From the NCBI GenBank assembly GCA_003427395.1, contig BFEA01000085.1, positions 472,275 through 499,276 on the forward strand: a stretch of DNA of 27,002 bases, given 5' to 3'. The notes beneath the pieces are model-generated. The model had not been told where the DNA came from. It did not search any database and worked only from the letters and a program-made list of their open reading frames with translations. The stretch's first letter is position 1. Every line of letters begins with the position of its first letter. A program made the position numbers and the translations under genes. This DNA is from Chara braunii. Lineage: Eukaryota; Streptophyta; Charophyceae; Charales; Characeae. Positions 7,214 through 15,335 of this stretch are shown in pieces.

Positions 7214-7620
7214 GTGCACTGTGGTTCTGAGTACACGTGGCATACTGAGTGTTGGGACCAAGGTTGTGAGTGATGATACAGACGTACGTGGTGCTTGACG
7301 TGACGGCATGGTCCGAGATCTGATCAAACTTTGGGAAAGCCGTTGACAACATCATTGGCGTTGTAGTTGTAGGCTAGGTAGGATCTGCCATTCATAGTCT
7401 GGACGCCGAGCGCCAGATAGGATATCAACATTGGTTCTTCGTTGATTGTGATGATGAGAATATTTCAGCATTGTCAATTATGAACACTTGGTGTGTTCTC
7501 ATTTGATGAATCTCGTGATGCAATGCCGCTGTTGGTTCGAGGTCAAGACTATCTGGACTCATGTGCATGATGCTGCTTGTTTTTCTGGGTTTCGCTATTG
7601 CTCGTCTCCCGTGCTACAGT
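7213..7620. repeat. Tandem unit 4 of the TTA-separated family
   Basis: Landmarks: CACGTGGCATACTGAG, AAGGTTGTGAGTGATGATACAG, GTGGTGCTTGACG, TTTGGGAAAGCC, GTAGGCTAGGTAGGATCTGCC, CCAGATAGGATATCAACATT, TTCTTCGTTGATTGTGATGATGAG, GTGTGTTCTCATT, GGTTCGAGGTCAAGACTA and TTCGCTATT. The right end lacks TTA and passes into a CAGACA-type stretch. Confidence 0.85.
7288..7319 (-). CDS. Exon-like island in tandem unit 4
   Basis: On the minus strand a fair acceptor (TTTCCCAAAGTTTGATCAG) opens 32 bases ending in CACCAC|GTACGT. The frame ISDHAVTSSTT is open. It lies at the position equivalent to the islands of units 1 and 2. Confidence 0.28.
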
Positions 7621-7880
7621 CCGACGAGGCAAGACACACAGACTACCGAGCACACAGACAGACTGGTTGGGCAGACAGACGACAAACAAACAGACACAGA
7701 TGGACAAACAAGTAAACAGATGGACTAACAGACGTAAACAGACTGACTGGTAGACATAGACAAGCGAGCACAGTTAGTCAGACAAATGAACACAGTCAGT
7801 CAGATAACTCAACACAGTCGGAAAAACGAACAAAACAGGCGGGCAAACACGGTCATTCAAATGGACACAGAAACGGAAAG
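7620..7880. repeat. Degenerate CAGACA/ACAAA low-complexity array
   Basis: Over about 260 bases the plus strand is made of variants of ACAGACAG, AACAGACAGA and ACACAGTCAGTCAGA. There is no fixed period and it is nearly free of long T runs. Probably a decayed minisatellite. Confidence 0.75.
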
Positions 7881-7942
7881 AGAATCGCATACACATAGAG
7901 GATGAAAACAGAGGGAGGGATACAGGGAAGAGAGAAACGTAC

Positions 7943-7980
7943 ATGGGAAAAGGACGTCGTCCTTGATGTTGACATCATCA
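7943..7980 (-). CDS. Candidate exon, duplicate of 9106-9144
   Basis: On the minus strand AGCAAG opens 38 bases ending in CCCAT|GTACGT. One frame, entered with one base, reads DDVNIKDDVLFP, against EDVNITVESLST in the paired copy. The two differ by one base in length. The acceptor's pyrimidine tract is weak. Confidence 0.3.
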
Positions 7981-8297
7981 CTTGCTGATAGTCAAGTTGT
8001 CTCGTTGCTGCCATACAGCAGTTGTAGTGATAGGTTGTAGAGTAGATAGGACCCCTGGTGCCATTCACGAGAGAGAGCTACATTGTGCTATGCTGTTGGT
8101 GTTGCCCTGTTGGGTTGGATATTGACTCATGATTCTTCTGTATTATTCTCAATCGGATGGTTACCCGGTTCCATTGTACTTTCTGCTCAGGCTTTGACTA
8201 CCTGAACTTCATATTGAACTTGCAAACTGAATTTCTGTGCTTTATCTTGTTCCTCGCAAGCTGGATATTGTGTGCTACGTCCATATCCATATCCTTT
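7943..8297. repeat. Second TTA-linked duplicated block, copy a
   Basis: Matches 9106-9440 in the same direction. Shared: TGACATCATCACTTGCTGATAGTC against TGACGTCTTCACTTGCTGGTCGTC, AAGTTGTCTCGTTGC, GTTGTAGT, GTTGACTCA-like, CATTCTCAA-like, CTTTGAC.ACCTG, and CATATC before TTA. Each copy starts at an exon-like island and ends in a TTA tract. Confidence 0.8.
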
Positions 8298-8316
8298 GCA
8301 TTTATTATTATTATTA

Positions 8317-8378
<62 letters not shown>
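8297..8378. repeat. (TTA)n microsatellite
   Basis: About 80 bases of TTA with a TTTTTATTA interruption near the left end. Confidence 0.96.
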
Positions 8379-8431
8379 GTGAAGGTTGAGCCCTCAGAAG
8401 GGGCCTTGCCTACTTGCATTTGCACTAGGCA

Positions 8432-8505
8432 TAGGCCATCAAGCCTCATGCCCGCCCTAAGTGAAGGCGGGCCAGATCTGTGACCGCCCTAAGTGAAGGC
8501 AGGCC
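8432..8505. repeat. Two tandem GCCCTAAGTGAAGGC hairpins
   Basis: The stretch CCGCCCTAAGTGAAGGC occurs twice about 32 bases apart. In the first, GCCCGCC and GGCGGGC pair around a 9-base loop; in the second one base of the stem has changed. Part of a GC-richer island (about 8390-9060) with no recognisable gene. Confidence 0.7.
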
Positions 8506-8509
8506 GGCC

Positions 8510-9100
8510 AGTCAATAAGAGCCCTCTGTGTAAACATTTCACGAAGTGGTGTTCGTACAGTTGCAGTACGTCAATTGGTTGGAGTGCACCGAGTCTCGAA
8601 TCTCTGCAAATGTGGAGATTCCAGGGCCTCTGAGTTAATTAGGCCTAGGCACTTGAACGCGAGGCCGACAATGCATGGTGGGTATGAAGGCCGAAAATGC
8701 GAAAGGAAAATCGTCCACTATCTGAATTTGACCGCAGGCCTTGACAAAAGAGGCGCAACTGCATCACCCAGGCCCCAACTGCGTTGAGCCTAGATTTAGG
8801 CACTGGGGCCCAGTCACAGATTCAAGGGAGGCCACCCACGCGCAACACTGGCATATAGGCAAGCAGGGCAAGTAAGCAGGGGTCTTGGCCAATGCGGGCA
8901 ATGCTAGCACGCTGGGCGAATGCAAGCTGCTATGCTGTGCATGGCTGCGCTGCGATAGGCTGAGGCAGTCTAAGCACTAGGATGTAGGGCGTTGCCTGCA
9001 CACAAGGGCACTGACGGCCATAGCCAAGCCACATGAGGGTGCAGTGGAGGTGAAGGGCGCTGTGTGAGTCATCAAGGAAGAGTAATGGGTGAAGAGGGGA
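8510..9100. other. GC-richer stretch, no gene recognised
   Basis: This sequence separates the two copies of the TTA-linked block. Short direct repeats (GGCAAGCAGGGCAAGTAAGCAGGG) occur near 8860. Open frames present are short and without protein-like pattern. Confidence 0.4.
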
Positions 9101-9105
9101 CGTAC

Positions 9106-9144
9106 CTGGTAGAGAGGGACTCGACAGTGATATTGACGTCTTCA
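9106..9144 (-). CDS. Candidate 39-nt exon, duplicate of 7943-7980
   Basis: On the minus strand CAGCAAG opens 39 bases ending in ACCAG|GTACGT, a good donor. Entered with one base, the frame reads EDVNITVESLST. Acidic and beta-branched residues are kept in the sister copy (D/E-DVNI). The tract before the AG is not pyrimidine-rich, so the acceptor is doubtful. No family recognised. Confidence 0.33.
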
Positions 9145-9440
9145 CTTGCTGGTCGTCAAATTGTCTAATTGCTTCCCTGTTATAGTTGTAGTAATGGATT
9201 GTCGAGTAGGGGAGGCATCGGGCGCCATTTCGAAAAAAGAACTACGTTGAGTTATGTTTTTGGTACTGCCTAATTGGGCCTGGACGTTGACTCAAGATTC
9301 TGTTGTTTTCATTCTCAAATGGATGTTTACTCATTTCCCTTGTGCTGTCTACTCTTGCTTTGACAACTTGGACATCAATGTGATTCTCCGATTTGGATTC
9401 TGTGCTTAGTCCGCATTCATATCCCTAGCATTTTATATTT
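9106..9440. repeat. Second TTA-linked duplicated block, copy b
   Basis: Same-direction copy of 7943-8297, about 1.16 kb away, also ending in a TTA tract. Confidence 0.8.
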
Positions 9441-9500
9441 ATTGTTATTATTATTATTATTATTATTATTTATTATTATTATCATTATTACTATTATTTT
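9437..9500. repeat. (TTA)n microsatellite
   Basis: TTA repeats with GTT, ATC and ACT interruptions. Confidence 0.93.
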
Positions 9501-9824
9501 CATTCACCCTTCTCGTACACGAGAACAGCAGCTCACGCAGACTGTGGTACACAGTAGTACGAAAGAAGAAGGAGACATACATACAGCAAAGGAGGCAAAG
9601 AGAGAGAGAAGGAAGAGACTGCAGGTAAAAGTTGTGGAGTGAAAAGGTTGGGGCATTAGGGTTGACATGTGCCTGAGAACTTGAGCTTTGGCTCACTATT
9701 ACATTGTATTGCTCTGTTTGGCTGAATGTGCAGAGCTATGATACTCGCTGCTTATATATGACTACTAAGACGACTGTGTGATCTCGCAACTCGGGTTTTG
9801 ATATCATTCGTTTTCATAATCTTT

Positions 9825-9960
9825 GATATTATTATTATTATTTTTATTATTATTTCTTTTATCAATATTATTATTATTATGATTATTATTACTATTATTA
9901 TTATTAATATTATTTCTTTTATCGGTATTATTGATTGGCATCATTATTACTTATATCGTT
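9825..9960. repeat. Degenerate ATT-rich tract
   Basis: ATT repeats mixed with TTTCTTTTATC, which appears twice (around 9853 and 9913). It looks like an older, decayed relative of the pure TTA tracts. Confidence 0.8.
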
Positions 9961-9964
9961 GGGA

Positions 9965-10650
9965 CCACGTACTAGAATAAGGAAATCAGAATCGAACAGG
10001 GGGTGCGAGGCAATAGAGCGAAGGAGTGGCGCCAGCAAGTATGACGACTCTTACATCCTTCGTCCTCCTTCGCTTTCCTATGCCTAAACCCTACATAAGC
10101 ATACAACCGCTTCAAACAACATAAGTAAAAATTGTATGTTCCAATGGCTTACTGAGATCAGGATGCATGCACAAAGGATTCTCATTCCATATTTTGATCC
10201 ATGTAACAGGGCGATTGCGGGAGCTCTGCCGGAGTTCAGGAGGAACTCTGGAGGCAGGGAACAACGAGGTACGTTACTTCGACCCAGATGCTGTCTCATA
10301 CAGACAATCATCGTAACAATGATCTTAAGGGTTAGGGATTCGAAACCAATATCTCTTCAGGTCTTGGATAAATAAAAGTTTGGCTGAGTGTGAAACTGTT
10401 TGCTTCTGATACAACAATCTTGCTGTGGGCGCTGATTGGAGGTATGGATACAAACTATCAGACCTCTCGCGATCGTCTTTTCTATACCCCATCCAAACAG
10501 ATGATGGGTACCTTGAATTGAGTTGTCATAATGAACTGTCATAGATCACGCCGAACATCTTGCTCGTTATACATTTGATCCACCAATAAGTCTCCAAGCT
10601 AAAAACGATTCTAGGCTCGGATGTCATCAAAAGCAATGGCTTGAGCCGCA
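9965..10650. other. No gene recognised
   Basis: Mixed-composition sequence. The longest open frames (about 60-80 codons on both strands) overlap each other and lack convincing splice or motif support. A small inverted repeat GAGTTC...GAACTC lies near 10232-10248. Confidence 0.4.
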
Positions 10651-11545
10651 GATAAGGCTTGTGGGGCGTAAGAATAGCAGGAAAATCCTGCCTTAACTCC
10701 AAATGAGCCTTACGCTTGGTCAGTGGTAAGTGCAAGAGTCCTTGGACACCCACCTTATTGAGGGCTAGCCACTTATAAGAGTAGCAGGGGAATCCTGTCT
10801 TATAAGTGACTAGTATGATATAAGAGTTATGAGGTTTCAAGGACACCTGCCTTATCATTAACAAACTTAACATTCTTTCAGTGGTAAGAGTAAGCAAGGA
10901 CCCTTGGGCCGCCTTATCGAGGGCTAGCCACTGATAAGAGTAACAGAGAATCCTGTCTTATCAGTGACTAGTCTGATATAAGAGTTATGAGGTTTCAAGG
11001 ACACCTGCCTTATCACTGATTAAACCTAACATTCCTTTCAGTGGTAAGAGTAGTAAGGATCCTCGGACACCTGTCTTATTGAGGGCTAGCCACTGTTAAG
11101 AGTAACAGGGAAATCCTATCTTATCAGTGATTAGTCTGATATAAGAGTTGTGAGGTTTCAAGGACACCTGCCTTATCACTGGTTAAACCTAACATTCTTT
11201 CCAATGATAAGAGTAAGCAAGGACCCTTGGTACCTGCCTTATTGAGGGTTAATCAATGATAAGAGTAGCAGGGGAATCCTGTCTTATCAATAACTAATTC
11301 GATATAAGAAGTTGTGAGGTTTCAAGGACATCTGCCCTATCAATGAACATCCTACGGCTTAGTCAGTGATAAGAGTAGTAAGGATCTTTGGGTACCCACC
11401 TTATTGAGGGTTAGTCAGTGATAAGAGTAGTAGGGTAATCCTGTCTTATCATTGACTAGTCCAATATAAGAAGTAGCGAGGTTTCAAGGACACCTGCCTT
11501 ATCAGTGGCTAACCATAGGATAAGCCTACCGCTAAATGTGTTTGG
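10651..11545. repeat. Satellite of about 160 bp, five units, hairpin-bearing
   Basis: The landmark GAGGTTTCAAGGACA begins at 10831, 10989, 11152, 11316 and 11478, giving steps of 158, 163, 164 and 162. A partial unit lies at the left end (10651-10717). Each unit contains a CACTGATAAG-type arm and its complement CTTATCAGTG-type arm around about 20 bases (GAGTAGCAGGGGAATCCTGT-like). A second, weaker pairing of the same stem words (CTTATCACTG and CAGTGGTAAG) joins neighbouring units. No coding frame persists across units. Confidence 0.93.
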
Positions 11546-12690
11546 CACACAGGGGCCAATACCCACTAAGTGGTCTTTGTCAATCAAAGCGGATATATCA
11601 TATATCCTGAATGGTCTGCCATACAACCTCTAACTTTCTCCACAATCTGCATTGTTCAGTTCTAACTAACTATCTCTGATTCTGCTAAAAAGGGATAAGT
11701 GAGACCTTGCCTCAGAGAAAGACTATCCATTCATCTGATTCTTTCCATGAGAATCTTTCCACAAGTTGAATTGATGATGTGATCATGTGTGTTGGAAAAA
11801 AGAAAGGGACCTCAGATAGGATAATCCCGAAAAGGGATAAAAATGAGATAGTAAAAATGAATTTGAAGAATTGTCGTGACAGTGGAAGGGGAGTGAATTA
11901 TTGTTCACTACCTGAGGCAGAAAGGCGATAGCCCAAACAATTGGTAAAAGGATAGGGGTCAAATAAAAAACACAGAGTCTAGAGGGAACTTCTAGATACA
12001 GGTTTCGACACTTCGAAGAACTTACAGGGTCCGTAAGAACAACAATTCTGTTATCAGTTGATAACAGGTCGGTAGAACTCCGACTCAACTTCCACCCATG
12101 GCTTGGCACCCACACCTAAGACAAGACCTAAGAAGGGAACAGATAAATCTTCCCCTTTGTATCTATGCCTAAATTGTCCAAATCACACTCAGGAGTCTTC
12201 AAAATGTGTGGGGCTGGGGAAAAATTGAGCCAGGGTTAGGAAGAAATGTTGTTTTCAAGGGTTTGGGGCGTGAGTGACATGCTGTGAGTGGGTTAAAGGT
12301 TGACACTCGTAGCACATTCTGTGTCTGCATTTGTATGTGCGTATGTGTTTCCCTGCATCTGCGTAGGTGTTGGACATTTGTACTATCTCCTGAGTTTAGG
12401 GTGTTTTGGAAATTCGGGCAAAGGGACACGACAATCGTGAAAGTGAGGTCCACCGCTCAGTCAGCTCCCCTGATTCACATACATACATATATCTATATAT
12501 ACTTGTGAATGGGATCGTAGGCTGGTCGGTACTTACGAAGTCATTTTATTTGGGACTTCTTTTGAGAAGAATGAGAGATTACTAAAAGCTTGACTCTGAC
12601 ATTTTTACAAGGTCAACAAAGGAAACATAGAGTCATTGTCATAGTTAGTTAAGCGTGGAAGACTGTCCGAGAAGTCGACCTAATTACATA
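11546..12690. other. No gene recognised
   Basis: Mixed to AT-rich sequence. A minus-strand site CCCT|GTAAGT near 12023 preceded by ACTGATAACAG at about 12047 could bound a 22-nt exon (IVVLTDP), but support is thin. An AT-rich alternating stretch lies at 12480-12502. Nothing else stands out. Confidence 0.35.
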
Positions 12691-12694
12691 GCCG

Positions 12695-13035
12695 GTCTTG
12701 AGAGTTAGCACTTCGGGGCTCGACATACGGGTCAGTCTTAAGGCGTTCTACCGCGCGTATGCCTATGCTACGACGATCGAGAAAAACGCCCTCGGCTGAC
12801 CTACCTCTGCGATTGCATGTAAAAGTCTTCGCACGTGGGTTAGTAGCTCAGCAGGAATACACCCACCTAAGGGATGGTGACGACTCCCGCAGGTGGACGT
12901 AATGTTGTACCTCGCAGGTTCCCTAACCTGTCGTAGGGAGTCGCGAGAGGTATAGCACGCGCGCACGGTCACAGTTAATATTTCGTGAAGTAACCAAGAA
13001 ACTCCTGCGTGACACGACCGTGAGGTCCAACACCA
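12695..13035 (+). repeat. Dispersed element, copy 1 (tRNA-like core)
   Basis: Matches 25220-25610 in the same orientation. The best shared parts are ACGCCCTCGGCTGACC, CCTCTGC..TGCATGTAAAA, GTGGGT.AGTAGCTC, GGTGAC, CTGTCGTAGGG-like and ACTCCTGCGTGAC. The AGTAGCTCAGCAGG piece resembles a pol III A-box, and a weak B-box-like GGTGACGACTCCC follows. The stem CTGACCTAC / GTGGGTTAG pairs with two G-T wobbles here and perfectly in copy 2. Class unknown; a tRNA-related SINE is one option. Confidence 0.7.
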
Positions 13036-13267
13036 AAACTTTACTTTACGTCAGGGTGAGGGACCGACGCGTGTAACACCGCTCCCACCCACCACCCCGT
13101 ACAGCCGGGAAAACAGCCAAACCCGACAGGCGGGTTTTTGACTGTTTTCGGGTCATTTTTTGACGAAAACGAGAGAAGGAAAAAGTTGCAGCAGGAGAGC
13201 GACACGTGTCAGAAAAAGCACGTGCCATCACGAGCGCGTGCTCGCAAGCGCTAAGGCCAAGGCCGTC

Positions 13268-13284
13268 GCATGCGCGCGCGCGCC
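13268..13284. repeat. Short CG-alternating tract
   Basis: GCATGCGCGCGCGCGCC, a Z-DNA-prone alternating purine-pyrimidine run. Confidence 0.7.
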
Positions 13285-13502
13285 ACACGCCCACGCTGCC
13301 CTGCTCCCGGATTTATATTATTAAAATCTGGGATCTTGCTGTCGCTGGGGTTTGAATCCAGGCAGCTGCTAACCTTGCGTGTGTGTGGCTACTCCTGTAG
13401 CACACTCGCCATACTATATGTATAGCTTTATAGTGTCGCACGTTGCTGTTGAAGAGGTGCGTGCCAGCTATTTACCTCCCCCCCCCCCGTCGACGAGCAG
13501 CG

Positions 13503-13633
13503 NNNNNNNNNNNNNNNNNNNNNNNNNNNNNNNNNNNNNNNNNNNNNNNNNNNNNNNNNNNNNNNNNNNNNNNNNNNNNNNNNNNNNNNNNNNNNNNNNN
13601 NNNNNNNNNNNNNNNNNNNNNNNNNNNNNNNNN
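13503..13633. other. Assembly gap (131 N)
   Basis: 131 undetermined bases. Both edges are C runs next to palindromes: CCCCCCCCGTCGAC on the left, GCCCCCCCCCCTCGCCGGCGAG on the right. This would explain failed sequencing. Frames drawn through the N stretch are meaningless. Confidence 0.99.
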
Positions 13634-13643
13634 GCCCCCCCCC

Positions 13644-13821
13644 CTCGCCGGCGAGCATTCCTGCGTACATGGCCATCTGCAGTGCCACGTGGCAGTATGC
13701 TCTGAAGACTGAAGACCCCCCTGGCGAGGGGGCTGCGCCATATTATTTTTTTGCACTATTTTTGTACTGCTGCGGCAACAGTTTTGCAGCAGCTCAAGCC
13801 TCCCCCCTTGGCTAGGGGGCT
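13644..13821. repeat. C-run palindromes right of the gap
   Basis: CTCGCCGGCGAG (13644-13655) is a perfect 12-base palindrome. Two related hairpins follow: CCCCCCTGGCGAGGGGGCTG (13716-13735) and CCCCCCTTGGCTAGGGGGC (13802-13820), about 86 bases apart. Between them CTGCTGC and GCAGCAG also pair. Unclassified. Confidence 0.7.
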
Positions 13822-13926
13822 GAGTGACTGTGGCAGTAGGCTGGTTGATCAAGATCTCAGCCAACCCTAGATCATCATCATCATCATCTGTTATTGCTGT
13901 GGCATCAGGCCAGCTGCACCTTGAAG

Positions 13927-13940
13927 ACCAAGATCTTGGT
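13927..13940. other. 14-base perfect palindrome
   Basis: ACCAAGATCTTGGT equals its own reverse complement. A near-palindrome ACCAAAAGCTTGGT follows at about 13959-13972. Confidence 0.7.
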
Positions 13941-13959
13941 AGTGCTTTGCTCTTGGCCA

Positions 13960-14275
13960 ACCAAAAGCTTGGTATTATCTCTCTCCGCTAACCTACCCTC
14001 CCCCAACCCTTTTTCTCTCCCCCCCCCATCATCTAATCATCCTTTTCAACTCTACCACTACTCCCCCTCCTCCCACCTCCCTCTTCACTCATCTCCTACC
14101 ACCTTTTTTTCTCCTCTCCTCCCCACTCACCATCTTCTACTAATCTCATCTCCCCCATCTCTCACTTCACTCCTCTCGCTCTCACCTATTTCTCTCTTCT
14201 TCATCACTCTTTCATCCCCTTGCCCCCCCCCCCTACTTCAAATTTTTCTGTTTTTCTTCTTTTCTCTTTGTTTTT
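13960..14275. repeat. Pyrimidine-rich strand
   Basis: About 300 bases of mostly C and T on the plus strand, with a ten-base C run near 14223-14232. An open frame of about 120 codons rich in S/P/L covers it; I take that as a composition effect. Confidence 0.7.
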
Positions 14276-14432
14276 GATTTCAATCTTCTCTTTTCTCCAA
14301 AAAAATCGAATTATCTTATTTCCCCCCTCCCTTCTCATTTTCTGATTTATTTTATTTTTTGTTTTATTTATTCTGAAAATTCGAATTTCTTTGCGGCACC
14401 CTTAAATATGACTAAGAGTTGGTCTTTCTTGC

Positions 14433-14775
14433 TTTCGGCACACATTTTGACCCCGTGAAGGTAACGAAGTGTTGCCGAAATTTTCTGTTTTTCTTTCACT
14501 TAGTCTTTTTCGGCACACTTCGACTACATGGGGTAACGAAATGCTGCCGAATTTTTTGAAAAATTAGATAATTCATTTCTCTCCACCTCCTCATCCACTT
14601 ATTTACTTATTTATTTATTTGTTTATTTATTTATTTATTTATTTATTATTTTTTTATTTATTTTTTGAAATTTTTAATTTCCAGCATTTTGAAACCTAGT
14701 GTGCCTATCTTAGTCTCTCCTTTCCCCTTGGCACATTCCTGACCTTATGGGGGATAGAAAAATGCTGCCAGAAAA
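14433..14775. repeat. Three related TTCGGCA hairpin repeats
   Basis: Arms TTTCGGCA (14433-14440) and TGCCGAAA (14473-14480) enclose GACCCCGTGAAGGTAACGAA. A second copy has TTCGGCA (14509-14515) and TGCCGAA (14545-14551). A third, diverged, has TTGGCA (14728-14733) and TGCCAG (14766-14771). The interior (GGCAC..TTTGAC..GTG..GTAACGAAGTGYTGCCGAA) aligns with the 54-bp minisatellite at 21725-22156. Confidence 0.75.
14593..14668. repeat. (ATTT)n microsatellite
   Basis: ATTT repeats with GTTT and a T-run interruption. Confidence 0.92.
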
Positions 14776-14806
14776 GAAAAAAAAAAACATTATTTCTCTC
14801 TTCATA

Positions 14807-14875
14807 TATATATATATATATTTTTTAATTATTTTTATTATTTATTTATTTATTTATTTATTTTTATTTTTTTCT
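14807..14875. repeat. (AT)n and (ATTT)n low-complexity tract
   Basis: A short AT alternation (14807-14821) followed by ATTT repeats. Confidence 0.9.
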
Positions 14876-14983
14876 CAAAAATTTGCTGTTTATTTATTTT
14901 TCTTCCGCCTTCCCCTCCCTATCTTTGCTATTTTATTTTCTTCATTAGGTCACCGGTACCCTACCCTAATCACTCGAACCTCG

Positions 14984-15022
14984 GTTAGGGTTTTCTTAGG
15001 GTTTTTCTAGAGTTTAGGGTTT
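14984..15022. promoter_or_regulatory. Cluster of three telo-box motifs
   Basis: TTAGGGTTT, the reverse complement of the plant telo-box AAACCCTAA, occurs at 14985-14993, 14996-15004 and 15014-15022. In plants this motif is common in promoters of translation and cell-cycle genes and near interstitial telomere-like DNA. Here it lies just before the retrotransposon body. Whether it drives anything is unknown. Confidence 0.55.
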
Positions 15023-15124
15023 TCCTAACCCCCTTACTTTCCCCTCTCGTTCGCCCACCCTGGATCCGAACCACCCCTCCCCTTTTGACGGTGTCCGCGC
15101 TTGATTTACTAGCGCCGCCCGTCG

Positions 15125-15310
15125 CTTTCTATCGCACACCTCCCCCTACGCCCTCCGCTCACGCGGACCTCCTCCTACCCTCTCTAATCCGGCCCGTTAC
15201 CTCCCCATAGCCGACGGCTTTCTATTGCAGACCTCCCCCTACGCCCTCCGCTCGCGCGGACCTCCTTTTACCCTCTCTAGTCCGGCCCGTTACCTCCCCA
15301 TAGCCGACGG
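15125..15310. repeat. 93-bp tandem duplication in the 5' part of gag
   Basis: Two units begin at 15125 and 15218 with few differences. The period is 31 codons, so the frame is preserved (TSPYALRSRGPP occurs in both). A stop at 15102-15104 lies upstream in the same frame and no ATG occurs before 15336. Confidence 0.9.
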
Positions 15311-15335
15311 CGTGTCAAAAGTCGCTAAGGCGGCG

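Noticed and set aside
10651-11545. CRISPR-like array
   Set aside because: Units of about 160 bp are similar along their full length, with no repeat-spacer alternation, in a eukaryotic context.
13340-13375. tRNA-like B-box GGTTTGAATCC on the plus strand
   Set aside because: No A-box at a suitable distance and no A tail, so a single 11-base match was not enough.
13379-13960. Open frames crossing the N gap
   Set aside because: They depend on undetermined bases.
15061-15077. Primer-binding site of the retrotransposon (TGGATCCGAACCACCCC)
   Set aside because: It begins with TGG, but its complement does not fit the 3' end of a tRNA at the right spacing, and no LTR end in CA with a matching partner was found.
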